This document shows positions 12,655-23,060 of a DNA stretch of 64,000 bases, piece after piece (position 1 is the first letter of the stretch; each line of letters opens with the position of its first letter). The notes under the pieces are model-generated. The model was not told the DNA's origin. It worked only from the letters and a program-made list of their open reading frames with translations, and did no database searches. Position numbers and translations under genes: made by a program. Source of the DNA: Blastobasis lacticolella (lineage: Eukaryota > Arthropoda > Insecta > Lepidoptera > Blastobasidae); assembly GCA_905147135.1 (NCBI GenBank), contig LR990060.1, positions 7,208,001 through 7,272,000 on the forward strand, given 5' to 3'.

Positions 12655-12900
12655 GGCAGAGTAAAATAGCACCAACCCTTTACAGTCGTGGGTGTCGTAC
12701 AAGGCGACTAATAAATGTATTCGAAGCAAAAGATCTAAGAATATCCGTACGCTGGAAAATAGGCAGCAGCGTTTACCATTGTTATATTTATAACACTGCG
12801 ATCTCCAACCCGCCTGCTAAGTGTGGACATTTTGGCAATAACCTTTCCTTTCGTGGGAGAAGTCCTTTGTCCTGCAGTGGAGTGTAATGGGATGTGAAGT
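12655..12900 (+). repeat. RTE-type LINE 3' tail remnant
   Basis: Contains AGCACCAACCC, GGGTGTCGTACAAGGCGAC, CTCCAACCCGCCTGC and GTCCTGCAGTGG in the order typical of RTE-like 3' ends in moths and butterflies. Non-coding. Confidence 0.6.
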
Positions 12901-13238
12901 GTTAATTGAGCTGATTACAGTCAATCTGAGTCATATTACCTACGTATTTACTTGAATAACATTACTTTAGTACCTATTAGAGTAGACAATTAAATTATAC
13001 GTTTATAATTACAGTACGATTTTTGTTATTGTACTACTGACTGTAAGTATACGCATGGCGGCGCTGTCCTAATGAGCAAATTTCCAATAGGGATCTAAAG
13101 CATTTCCAACTACTCGCTAGATGGCGCCACGATAATTTTAGTATTTGAAGATCGCTTGAAATAGGTACTTAGCAAAGAGGTTATAAACACTGGGTACGTC
13201 ATACTGGATAACATTATATATTGTCAATCGTTTTCAAC

Positions 13239-13790
13239 AATTTTAGAGATTTCTGGCCGGCTGTGCGCTGTCCAGTCTAAGACAGCTCTAAAACACAAGA
13301 GTATTTTTTGTATGGCCCCCAAAATATACAATAAGATACCTAAACAGATAAGAGAGTTAGATGTGACGGAATTTAAACACAGTCTCTTTAAAATGTTGAC
13401 CGAAAAATGTTATTATCGGTGTGACGAATTCCTTAACGATACTTTTATATAAATGTAGTAATATAAATAATAATTATATATAAAATGATAAATGACATTG
13501 ATATTTTAACGATTTATAAAAATTTGACATTCAATTATTTCAATTAATTATAGTTATTGACGATTTAATAATGATTTATCTTGATATATTTTTGTTAATT
13601 TAGTGTATTAATATCGGATATTTAAAAGGGATGAATTTCATTTGATTCTAGTTTTGTATAAAGTGATAGTTAGATAGGTGGATTGTATCGTATACCGTAA
13701 GGTGGAACATGGAGATCTATAAAATACATGAAACCAACTTTGTAACCCATGTTGACGATTAAATAAATGAATTGAATTGAATTTAAATTA
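13239..13790 (+). pseudogene. 3' end of a CR1/Jockey-type LINE ORF2
   Basis: Frame 13294-13452 encodes about 52 residues ending FLNDTFI and a stop, with MAPKIYNKIPKQ near its start. This is the very C-terminus of a reverse-transcriptase ORF2. A 3' UTR of about 330 bp follows and ends in GAATTGAATTG repeats at about 13772-13790. The rest of the element is missing, as is usual for incomplete reverse transcription. Confidence 0.72.
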
Positions 13791-14178
13791 AATATTGAAA
13801 ATAAAACAAGCATATAATTTAACTGAGTCATTTCGCTTCGTGAACGCTAGAATCAAGAATGAAAAATAGTGCCTACTGCTTTATTTTCTTAGAGTTATCT
13901 TTATTATGATAACATCACTACTACAATCATATAGATTCTATTGATACTTTTTGGAAGCAACTAACAGTACCTACCTATTGGAAAACTGCTCATTGGCATC
14001 TGTCTTGCGAGGGTTGGTTTTGAGGTACCTAGTCTTTTGATTGGGCGACGTCCGTCGTACGACCATGATCGCATGACTGTTGCCAATTAGGACAGCGCTA
14101 AGGCTCTTTAAAACCCGATCACATGACAATCGTTACTTAATTTATGTTTAAGGCGGATAGGCAATTTCTACAATAATA

Positions 14179-14760
14179 TGTTTCGTATTGCTCGTACTGC
14201 TGAATAGCAGGTAAATTAATGTGGAGAATGAAATACTGATTTTACTTCTTTTGTCATGAAGGTGAAGGAGGCGGCAGCTCTGAGCTCTATTTACTTATTG
14301 CTGTTTAAGTTCAGCGCCCCTCATCGCTCCCACCGGGCGCGCCGCGCACCATCACCTCCGGTTCTATGCCTACACATTTCTAAATCCTAATCCGTTTCTA
14401 TAAAATTATATCGTAAATATATTAACTACGAGTAGTCCTTAATAATATCAAGTACGACGCGTCAATTTGGAGCAGCTCATCTACTAGAAGGTGTTCAGCA
14501 GGATATTGCGATATTTTTAATTTAATTTTTTATAATGTATTCAAGCGGGTAAATAATAAAATGAAAATAGTGAATTATAGATAGATAAACAAATTATTGC
14601 ACATCAACAGCAAACAATAAATAGCTTACGTTTTACTGTTTTTTATAATATTTATGATTGATATTAATGTAAACGGAAATTAAAAAAAAAATTACGAAGA
14701 TTATTAATAGTTAAGTTATAGTTGATTTAGTTTTGTTGTACATGGATACATTAACTTTAT
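14179..14760 (+). pseudogene. Truncated IMPACT exon-2 module
   Basis: Around 14263 a short piece of intron 1 and the first ~36 bases of exon 2 are recognisable (AGGCGGCAGCTCTGAGCT, giving EAAALSSIY). The sequence then changes to unrelated DNA with a small GC-rich patch (CACCGGGCGCGCCGCGCAC). The same chimera appears at 31727 and 38982, so the break predates the duplications. The remainder is AT-rich and has no gene I can support. Confidence 0.7.
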
Positions 14761-14973
14761 TCACCAAATCTTTATTGAGTTCAAACTGATGTTGTGTTGT
14801 GTGTTGTTTATTTTAATGGCTTGTTTTGCTAATAGATAATCGTTAATGGTATCAGTTATCACTTTATTTTCTTTTTTGTTTTTGATGTCGTTTACCATGC
14901 TAAATATTCTTTCGCAGTCTGTGTTGGAGTGGGGAATGACAGTAGGTATACTAAAAAATACGATAACTTTCAA
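14761..14973 (-). pseudogene. hAT transposase C-terminal (dimerisation) fragment
   Basis: The 70-residue frame contains PHSNTDCERIFSMVNDIKN, matching the start of the hAT C-terminal dimerisation domain (P-S-N-x-x-x-E-R-x-F-S). It continues with TDTINDYLLAK, as that family does. No upstream RNase H-like domain or zinc finger is seen, and no terminal repeats can be placed, so this is an isolated remnant. Confidence 0.7.
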
Positions 14974-15399
14974 ACTACGGTAGTTTTTTGACTACAGTAG
15001 TTGGCAGAACTAGAAAAAAAATAAGTAATGTGGAGTTTTCCAGTAGGTATTGATAGTTGGTTTCAAAAAGCACGGCGCTCCTTTTTTAAAAGAAAATGTT
15101 TGTTAATCTTTTTTTAATCTGTATGATGATGGCAGTGATTTCATGCAGCCAACTAATACTAAACTTAAAAATAAAATATTTATTAATATAAGTAAACATA
15201 ACTGTTAAAGATTGAACGAAATGCAAAATGAAATATTTATAGAAGTTGGCACTATGTTCCATTATTATTACGAACTCTAAAATGATTGATAACTATTGAC
15301 AAATACAATATTATCCAATACAACGTACCCAGTGTTTATATCCTGTTTGCTAAGAACCTATTTCAAGCGATAATCAACGAGAAGTTTTCCAATAGGTAT
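14974..15399. other. AT-rich flank, no gene seen
   Basis: No supported coding region. From about 15285 the sequence resembles 4450-4590 (GTACCCAGTGTTTAT, CTATTTCAAGCGAT), showing that it belongs to the same amplified flank. Confidence 0.5.
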
Positions 15400-15943
15400 C
15401 TAAAGCATTCCTAACCACTCACTAGATGGCGCCCCGACAATTTTGGTAATAATTGGCCCAGACCACCATAGCGAATAGGCAATGATGCCTGCTCCCAAAA
15501 AAAAACTTCCAAATGAATGTTTAAAACTGATGTGATGTTTCACGGTGTTGTCTAGGAGTTCTTGATGAACTCTACAACTTTTAGACACCACCGTAAAACG
15601 TTCATGAATTTTGAAACAAAAGGCAATACCGGATTCCGCTTTCCTACTCATTCTTCTCTTCGCCCGGTCTTCGGCATCCTCGCGTCGTAAGCCGTTCGTT
15701 TGCTCTCGCATCCGACTCAGCAAGGTCAATCCATTGCTTCTTGGGTCACCCACGGGGCCTCTTTCCTGATACCGGCAGGTACAGGCACCTATTTTCCACG
15801 TATCCCCGAGGCTTAAGTAACACGTGACCAAACCAGCGCAGGCGAAAATCCTCGATCATGTCTGCGATATCCCTCACGCCAAGACAAGAGCTGGTAATTA
15901 CTATATTACCAGCTACTACTACTGACTGTAAGACTGATATCAC
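15400..15943 (-). pseudogene. LINE reverse-transcriptase C-terminal tail, frameshifted
   Basis: Two overlapping minus-strand frames together give a typical post-RT tail. One contains MIEDFRLRWFGHVLLKPRGY (about 15815-15875), the other GDPRSNGLTLLSRMR then REDAEDRAKRRMSRKAE. The WFGHV motif followed by an Arg-rich EDAxDRxKWR-like segment is common at the C-terminus of RTE/Jockey-like ORF2 proteins in insects. The frame changes between the halves, and the RT core is missing. It ends about 40 bp from the Tigger-like element at 15981. Confidence 0.6.
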
Positions 15944-16659
15944 ATTATTTAAAACATAAAAACTTAAGTTGGTATGTACTTAGGGGAGAGGGGGGCAGCA
16001 TTGAACATTTTTTATAAAAAACATGAAAACTTAAAACTTTATCTAGATTGAACATTCTGCTTTCACTGCCTGATTTACTACATTATTAAGGATGAAATTT
16101 AATATTGTCGCATAATCAATATGCCAACGACAAAGTTGGAATCTCCTTATATGTATCTTAAGGGAAATGTTCAAAACTACCCCGAACATGGGGCAGGTTT
16201 GAACACGCCTGGGGCACTTTTGAATAATCGGTTTTACAAAGAAATACAACAATATAGACGATAATTATATTTTTAATTAACAGGCCAAATACACCATAGG
16301 TACTAGAAAAATATAAAAGTTTGATTATCTAGTAGTATGATAAATGTTTTTCACAAAAAATAAATCTAGTAGACTATCCCCTGGGGCAGTATTGAACAGG
16401 TTAATAAAACATTTCCTTACAAGGTTGAAAACACTTCTACTTTTTAAACCTAACAAAAACCTAAAAAATAAAAAACAATCTTTTATATCTTCTTATTAAA
16501 TAGTTTTAAAAACGTTGATAATAACTAAAATGGCACAATAAGTATTAATCTCAGATTGAAGTTACAAAAATCACAAAAACATATCAATATATTCTTAATC
16601 TATTATACCTCCTCTTTTATTTAATGAACACATCTTGTAATATATCTCAAAATAAGTAT

Positions 16660-19035
16660 CTACTTATCAATTTTAAACTTTCTCAACGACTTAAGGAATT
16701 CGAAAGCTCCTACCCGCTTTGAGGAGGATTTAAATATCGGAGGTGTAATTTTTTTTACAACTTGGTATTTACCAATTAAACTAACGTCTGGTTTCTCTGG
16801 CCACTTGAATTTTGTATCTGTTAATTTTTTAGCAAATTTCACATCGTAGCTGGCCAATGATTCATTTGTTATCTGACCTACGTAACGGTGCAAAACATTT
16901 TTATCAGATACAAAATTAACTATGACCCAGTCACCTTCATGTATGTTTTCTTCATCACCATCCTCATTTTCGGACTCTTCATCTTGTTCATCTAAATCTG
17001 AATCGGATTCTGGGGATGGAGGTATAAAATATTCTTCATCTGAACTACTATAAATATCATAATTTATTATTTTCTTCTTCTTTTCAAGCTTCTTTCCAGG
17101 TTTCTTTTTTGATTTTTCCTTTTCCAGCTTCCTTTTTGCAGAGGCAGCTAACTTTTTTATTTTTTTATCTTCCCTTTCTCGAACTTCATTTTCTAAGGCA
17201 ATCTTTTCCGGTGTATCTGTAAGAATTCTAGACTTTCCCTTTTTTCTGCCCCTGCTTGAGTTATTGCGAGGTGCAGCTCTGGGAAGAGGCCACACAGCTT
17301 CAGGGGAAATAATATTCTGATTATCTAAAGAAGAGTGAGCTAACGGTGAGCAAATTAGAGATGGAGGGGTTCCACAATCTCTGACCCCGGGTAGTAAATT
17401 TGTGGAGGGTCCTGCTGTGGCTTCTGGTGCTGTCAAACCAGGTACTTCATTATCTTTGACTATAGGTAGTATAGCTGTGGAGGGTACTGCTGTGGCCTGC
17501 AGCGCTGTCAAATCAGATACTCCTTGTGCTTCAGGTAAAAATATTGAATGAGCGGGTGACACTTCCAATGAATTACCAGCAGCCATATCTAATAGTTCTG
17601 ATATAGCTAGAACAGGTGAGTCTTCCACATTTCTTAGATTTTCCGGATTGCAGGTTATGGCTTGATGTTCTTCGTCTTCGCAATCAGTCATGTCCTCGTC
17701 TTCCAGCGTAGTCAGAGGTAGTACAGCCGATGATGTTGATGTCTGGGGAGCGTCAGCAGTATGCGAAGTAGACGTTGTTGGCATAGGACGATTGGTTACC
17801 TCTGCGCATTCGAAATCTTCGTCAGAGAAAGCGTTTCTGTTAAAAGGGTAGATTCCTGGCTTGGAAAATCCTGCGAGCAAATTGCGAGCGGTATATGACA
17901 GATTATATGCTGGTGTCACAATACCAGCTAAATCATGGATAGTAATCGTTTTCCCGGGATGGTTTACGAGCCAATCATTTTGAGCCACAGATAGCTTTTG
18001 TTTAAAAGGGCCATTAACTGCTACATCTAACGGCTGCATGCGGTGGGTGCAGTGTGGAGGAAACGTTACAACGACCATTCCATTTTCACGGCAATAGTTA
18101 ATGGCATCCAGAGTGCAGTGGCTCTCATGATTATCCATCAATATTAAGATAGGATCATCCCTCGAGCACCTCACTAGCTTTTTTATATGTTCAAGGACCT
18201 TCATGAATAACGGTCCAGTCATCCAACCGCTAGTGGGACTATTGGCATAGCCGACTGAGCCAGGTGGTCCTCCATTGAGCATCGAATCGTGGAATCGCGC
18301 TCTTGGATAAATAAAAACTGGAGGAAGGGAATTTCCTATAGCATTTCCTATTCCACACATGGTGATTAATTGACCACGTTCCGCAGAAACACTCTGACCT
18401 ACTTGCTTCACCCCAGTTTGAGCTATGACATTTGGCGCTTGGACTACAGTCATGATGTTAGTCTCATCAAGATTAAATATTCTGTCCGGAGTAAAATTAT
18501 ATTTTCTCAGTACTCTTTCATAATTATCATAAAACTCCATTACTTTACATTTGTTAAAGCTAGTAGAGCGGGACAAGCTTGTATTTTCAGGTTTCCTAAG
18601 AGACAAGTCTCTATGTCTCATCATGTACCCTTTTAACCAATCTATACCAGCTTCCTTATTTTGATTCCATTTTACTGGACATTTTCCAAGTGCAGTAGCA
18701 TATTCATATGCAAGCTGCCGTGTTTGTTTATATGTCATGCCGTAATGCATCTTAGATCTCATAATTATGTATTCTTTTAACAATCTCTCTTCATTTTTGT
18801 TGAATATTTGGGAAGTAGAGTATTTTGTTGTATAATTTACTGATTTTGGCTGTATTTCTTTTTTGTACTTCTTTATTCTGTAGTGTAACGTGTTCGGTTT
18901 TATGTTATACGCATCAGCAGCCTGCCTCAGTTTCATTTTGCCAGTCATAACTTTAAGTATAGCATTATTTATATCCTCTTCATTAATTTCAGATTCTCTC
19001 TTTTTTTTATAGTTCCTTACCATTTTCGCCTGCAA
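16660..19035 (-). CDS. Tigger/jerky-like transposase (psq HTH + DDE_1), 791 aa
   Basis: The enzyme would bind the element's ends and cut and paste it in the nucleus. Residues 20-58 form a pipsqueak-type helix-turn-helix (MKLRQAADAYNIKPNTLHYR), and about 75-150 a CENP-B-like second DNA-binding region. The DDE_1 catalytic core spans about 170-400: Asp190 in FNLDETNI, Asp301 in LILMDNHESH and Asp336 in MQPLDVAVNGPFK give the DDD triad expected of pogo/Tigger enzymes. A low-complexity acidic and Ser/Thr region follows, then a Lys-rich stretch (about 595-660) and a small C-terminal module (about 695-770, EGDWVIVNF). The second Met (MVRNY, start at 19023) is the more family-like start. No frameshift or stop is seen. 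The non-triad C-terminal module could be accessory. Confidence 0.9.
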   Translation of the reverse strand: MQAKMVRNYKKKRESEINEEDINNAILKVMTGKMKLRQAADAYNIKPNTLHYRIKKYKKEIQPKSVNYTTKYSTSQIFNKNEERLLKEYIIMRSKMHYGMTYKQTRQLAYEYATALGKCPVKWNQNKEAGIDWLKGYMMRHRDLSLRKPENTSLSRSTSFNKCKVMEFYDNYERVLRKYNFTPDRIFNLDETNIMTVVQAPNVIAQTGVKQVGQSVSAERGQLITMCGIGNAIGNSLPPVFIYPRARFHDSMLNGGPPGSVGYANSPTSGWMTGPLFMKVLEHIKKLVRCSRDDPILILMDNHESHCTLDAINYCRENGMVVVTFPPHCTHRMQPLDVAVNGPFKQKLSVAQNDWLVNHPGKTITIHDLAGIVTPAYNLSYTARNLLAGFSKPGIYPFNRNAFSDEDFECAEVTNRPMPTTSTSHTADAPQTSTSSAVLPLTTLEDEDMTDCEDEEHQAITCNPENLRNVEDSPVLAISELLDMAAGNSLEVSPAHSIFLPEAQGVSDLTALQATAVPSTAILPIVKDNEVPGLTAPEATAGPSTNLLPGVRDCGTPPSLICSPLAHSSLDNQNIISPEAVWPLPRAAPRNNSSRGRKKGKSRILTDTPEKIALENEVREREDKKIKKLAASAKRKLEKEKSKKKPGKKLEKKKKIINYDIYSSSDEEYFIPPSPESDSDLDEQDEESENEDGDEENIHEGDWVIVNFVSDKNVLHRYVGQITNESLASYDVKFAKKLTDTKFKWPEKPDVSLIGKYQVVKKITPPIFKSSSKRVGAFEFLKSLRKFKIDK

Positions 19036-20053
19036 ACATAAGATTATATTTAAGTACCTGCATAAAAAACATCATGAGGAAAGTAACATATAAGTACCTA
19101 CTGTACAAGTCCCAACCCTACTAGACAACAACAAACCCAACAACAAATAAATAAATAAATAAATAAACTTACTGTACAAGAACCAATTTAGCGACGGCCC
19201 ACAAAGGAAAGACGTAAGACCGGTCAAAGACGGGACATGGACGCGACTTTTTAAAACATACAGAAAAGACGGGGCACAGACGCGGTAGCGTTGCGGACCA
19301 GTCAAGGACGCAAGCAAGACAAGGACAGCAAGCACTGCGTGCGAGACCCAGCTCCCCGTGGCCCGAGACAAGGACAGCAAGCGCTGCGTGCGAGGCCCGG
19401 CTCCCCGTGGCCCGCCCGCACTCCCGGTCTCGCCCGTGCCTTGTCATTTCGGTATGTTTTGCAAAAGGGCGAAAACGTGTCTGCGTCGCGTCCGCGGCCG
19501 GTCTTTGCTGTATGTTTTGCGTCGCGAAGTTTCTATACATTTTGTATAAAAGTAAATTAAACGGGCGCCGCGTCTGCGTCTTACGTCTTTTCTGTGAGGC
19601 CGGTCGCTTACAAAGGTGCCCTTGAGGTTGGGGCACCTTTGAACAAAATTCAAAGCTGCCCCCTTTACTTTGTTCAAAACTGCCCCAACAGCACTTTAAA
19701 AAATAACAGTAATGATTTTCCGAGAAGACAGTCAAAACTTGCTACTATTCCTACTCAAACATACAAGTAATAGATGCTCCCATCATATTAACCGAACTGA
19801 ACTTACCACTTTATTCAAATGTAGTCGTGAAATCCTTACAAAACAATTCAAAATAATTTATTTTTAACTGCCGAAAACAAAAAAACGTTCTCACTTGTTT
19901 ACGTTTATTGACAGACTACAAATGACAACTGACAGCTATGTGGGTTAGTGTTGCCAGTGCAAAAAAAAGAAAAAAGTTAAAGTTGCGTTTAAATTTAGCC
20001 TACTAGTGCATTTGTTCAAAACTGCCCCCGTTCAAAGCTGCCCCCCTCTCCCC
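19036..20053 (-). promoter_or_regulatory. Transposase 5' region with CpG-rich block and tandem repeat
   Basis: The 1 kb between transposase start and TIR includes a GC- and CpG-rich island (about 19165-19625), unlike the AT-rich surroundings. In it lies a tandem duplication of about 49 bp (19316-19364 and 19365-19412, sharing GACAAGGACAGCAAGC and CTCCCCGTGGCCC). Imperfect inverted repeats bracket it (GAAAGACGTAAGACCGG near 19206 against TCTTACGTCTTTTCTG near 19579). Several short overlapping frames exist here on both strands; none looks like a protein. A promoter or leader role is inference from position. Confidence 0.5.
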
Positions 20054-20055
20054 TA

Positions 20056-20332
20056 TACTATAAACAAAATACACGAAAAATGCCACGAACATAGAAAATA
20101 CCACGAATACAGAAAATGCCACGATATGCGAGGCCGAGCGATGCCAAGCACATCGAAGTAACGGCCTGTGTGGTGGGGACAGCGCTCAAATAAATACCCC
20201 GGAGCCGGCAGCGGCGACCGCAGTCAGTGATTGGCAGTGAACCCGCGATTTACGTATAGTACATACAGGTTCTTCAGTTAAATCTTACGTTTCGTTCGTT
20301 TGTTGTCAGTTTATTAATTTAGATAATTTACA
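20056..20332 (+). promoter_or_regulatory. IMPACT copy A promoter and 5' UTR
   Basis: Upstream of the start codon is a module (20141-20202) with ATGCC, CGAAGTA, TGTGTGGTGGGGACAGCGCTC and a TATA-like AAATAAATACCCCGG box. Transcription would begin near the GCAGTCAGTG word (about 20220-20230). The same module occurs before copies B (about 23104), C (about 32636) and D (about 40226), and before the two U1C-like genes (53398-53468, 60115-60185). Conservation between otherwise unrelated genes argues for function. Box positions are read from sequence; promoter activity is inferred. Confidence 0.65.
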
Positions 20333-22116
20333 ATGAGTTACATATCAGATAATGCCGTCGGACAAGTAAGTGATAGTTTGCATTTATTTATGTATTAAAA
20401 ACTTTATTGCACAATAACACAACTGGCGGACTTTAATTCATTTCAATTAATGATTTAAGTAATCACATATTTTTAACATTTTACATAAATGTTTTACACT
20501 TAATATATTTTTATACCTAGCAATGATATATACAAATTAACGTTTTTTAAACCTAATGTGCTGAATAGCAGCTGAACTAATGTGGAGAATAAAATACTGA
20601 CTTTAAATCTATTTTTGTTATGAAGGCGGAGGAGGCAGCAGCTCTGAGCTGTATTTACGAAGGCGACTGGCAGGTAGAAGACGCAGCCACTCGCAGCTAC
20701 AGCGTGAGGGTGCAGGTGAACGGGTGGCTGGTCAGCGTCGCGCTGACGATGGTGGCGGCTTACCCCTCGCAGGCGCCGCCCAAGTACGACTTCTCTGCTC
20801 CTTGGATGGACAGGAAAGCCAAGGAGCGGCTACGCAAAGATCTGGCGGAGATTTACTGGTGAGCAATACAATATTTTGTGTGACAAACATGCGTTGATTC
20901 TGTTTGCTCTGTTTTAGGCTGATTTTTCAAAAATTAATTAATTAATTTGATTTTAAATATTAACTAAAAAATATTTAATTTCTCAGGAAAAATATAGGCG
21001 AACCGGTGATCTTTTTGTATATAGAAAAAATAAGGGACACTTTACAAAAACTCAAGCTTGCAAAAAGTAAGACTACGAAAGTAGTCCCAGCCAAGCCATC
21101 GGTACGTATCATACCCAAAATATTTAAGAAGGAATCTTATAATTGCGAAATGTATTTATTTGTGTCTAATTGAGGCATCCTTTTCCCCAGACTGAAGTAA
21201 AGTGTCCCGAAATCACAACCGGGAAAGTGATAACGGACAGGAAGAGCTCCTTCCAAGGACACGCGGCGCGAGTTACGTCTGTGGAAGAAGTGAAGTAAGT
21301 ATCAGCATGCTTTCACACATCAATATTTGAATAAAAAACCACAGCCCATTGTTGAACATAATCATCAAGGAAGTTGAAGATTAATTTTGAGTTATATTAT
21401 AATTATATTAATTTTGTTATTTTTAGCGCCGTTTTAGCCCGTTTGAAAGAGAACAGAAAGATTCTCAACGCGAAACACAACGTGTTCGCGTATCGCATCG
21501 GCGCGGCTGGCAGCGACGGCGCCGGGTCTCTGGAACTCGGCGCCGACGACGGCGAGGCGCAGGCTGGCGGCCGCGCGCTGCATCTGCTGCGGGCGCTCCA
21601 CGCCACCGACACGCTCATCGTCATTACGCGATGGTGAGTTCCTTTCAATTCCTTTATATTCAATAATATTTATGGAAGTGCTCGTAGCAGGAATTAGCCT
21701 ACTTATTTTGTAATTAGTTACCAAAACTACACGACCGTCAGTCGCTTTAACTGTAAACGCGTTTCCACCTTCAATCAATCAATCAAACTTAACAAAAATG
21801 TTACGGGCACGGCATGTTGCACTATACCTAGTTAACATTTTTGCCGATAGAACACAGAAGTCGTTAAACCACATCAGAGGGGTAGAAAATATTTCCTTAG
21901 ATATTTTTTTCAATTAAGGCATTGGGCTTCTTAGGTTCATTTAACTTGGGTGCCTCAATGGCATCATTAAGCCTTTCAATTGATTTGGAATTTCTTTATT
22001 TAGACTATTTTTGTCACAGGTACGGTGGCATCCAGCTAGGCGCGGACCGCTTCAGACACTACAACAACGCGGCCAGGCAGGCGCTGCAGCTAGCGGGATT
22101 AGAGCCCAAGAAGTGA
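20333..22116 (+). CDS. IMPACT: Protein IMPACT homolog, copy A (six exons, 262 aa, intact)
   Basis: IMPACT/Yih1 proteins bind GCN1 in the cytosol and keep it from activating the eIF2alpha kinase GCN2, so translation continues under mild starvation. Exons: 20333-20365, 20626-20858, 20987-21101, 21191-21294, 21427-21633 and 22020-22116. All have GT-AG borders and join in frame for 262 residues (human IMPACT is longer, about 320). An RWD domain covers about 12-110 (ALSCIYEGDWQV; WKNIGEPVIFLYIEKIRD). The UPF0029/IMPACT domain covers about 134-250 (DRKSSFQGHAA; TRWYGGIQLGADRFRHYNN). Exon 5 is GC-rich and codes for a Gly/Ala-rich insertion (about 186-215). Exon 2 must start at 20626, because the upstream ATG overlaps the acceptor. 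A promoter module precedes it. It is the only copy here without a visible defect. Expression is unknown. Confidence 0.9.
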
Positions 22117-23060
22117 TTAAGGTCATCTGTTTTGATCTTCATCATCATATTGGCAATTAATCCCGGTTGTGCTTACGCGCAGCATGCGAGGGCCCGTGGT
22201 CCGCCTATATATCTCTTGGTCTGCTTTGATATCCAGTGGAACCTTTGAGGAGGCCTTTGTCGGAGGAACTGTGATGATCAGACTATATTATGTTATATTA
22301 GTAATTTAAGTTAGTTTTTAGATAGTTAGATTGTTTCAGTAATAAAACCATTTTATAAACATCTTGTTTCTTATTAATCTACTTTTCTTAGAAGAGTTAT
22401 TGCATATGTTACCCAAAAATATTGTGTTAGCCATATTATGTTAGCTAATAATCTACTATTTACAAATACTTAGGTATTTGTCGAGAGTAGGATATCGTAT
22501 CGTATCGCGGTCGTTCCGATACAGTAAGAGTAGTTGTTGGAACGTAGTTTAGTACTGGGTTATATCTGGTAGTCAATTAAACTTGTCCTACTTTAAACAA
22601 CAGATTTCATAAAATATAGACTAAACTAGATAATTAAATATAGAAATCAATGGAATTTAATGTCGGAGTAATTTACTTATTATTAACGCAAGGACATCGT
22701 CAACCAATTATAAAGAATTGTATTCTAATGTCAATTTAGAATGCGATTTCTGTAAAAGTGATACACAGTTAATTAAGACGAATACAATTAATTAATCGTT
22801 AGTAAATGCCTACCTAAAAGTGCGTATGATATCTTGCAGACAGACCATATTAAGGAGCGACTAGACAGGAAAAAATATTTTTATTAAACTTATAAATTGA
22901 TTAACATTATAACAAGTTCTTCGTGTAATCCGTTCTGTATTAAATTTTTCATACAATACCATATTCGTTTTGCTTTACCCGTTTTATATATTTTATTTGA
23001 TATTCATTACTTTTTTAAGTAGGTACCTATGTATGTACTTATACAAACTCTAAATAAAAT
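22117..23060. repeat. IMPACT 3' flank, repeated in the array
   Basis: This flank recurs after copy D (42082-43060) and, rearranged, at 1-649 and 8296-8600. It includes an AATAAA signal at about 22341, the GTATCGCGGTCGT block near 22500 and TCTAATGTCAATTTAGAATG near 22722. I see no coding region. It marks the unit length from copy A to copy B, about 3.25 kb. Confidence 0.75.

Larger units (their letters stand above)
10131..14178. repeat. Inverted repeat 2, right arm
   Basis: Mirror of 3500-7547. It holds in forward order: flank DNA also present at 2384-3498, IMPACT exon 6, its 3' flank, a small palindromic element, an RTE-type tail and a CR1-type LINE C-terminus. At 14178 it runs on into a truncated IMPACT exon-2 module, so this arm keeps the ancestral order and the left arm is the inverted copy. 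Confidence 0.92.
15983..20053 (-). mobile_element. Tigger/pogo-like DNA transposon, complete, 4.07 kb
   Basis: It is flanked by TA on each side. The ends are inverted repeats GGGGAGAGGGGGGCAGC(A/T)TTGAAC with one mismatch. The motif GGGGCA followed by TTTGAAC recurs inside both ends (about 16190, 16213, 16382, 19629-19690, 20012), giving an array of subterminal repeats likely to bind transposase. A single long transposase frame lies on the minus strand. The TA target, short G-rich ends and a DDE_1-type enzyme place it in the pogo/Tigger part of Tc1-mariner. Both ends and the frame are intact, so recent activity is plausible. Confidence 0.9.

Noticed and set aside
19291..19735. Several overlapping 60-190-codon frames on both strands
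   Set aside because: They lie in a CpG-rich block where stop codons are rare, overlap each other in many frames and show no domain; better explained by composition and the tandem repeat.
21922..22116. 64-residue frame starting MGFLGSFNLGAS, recurring before exon 6 in several copies
   Set aside because: It is intron 5 read through into exon 6; the TTGTCACAG acceptor and the phase match from exon 5 show that only the part from 22020 is coding.
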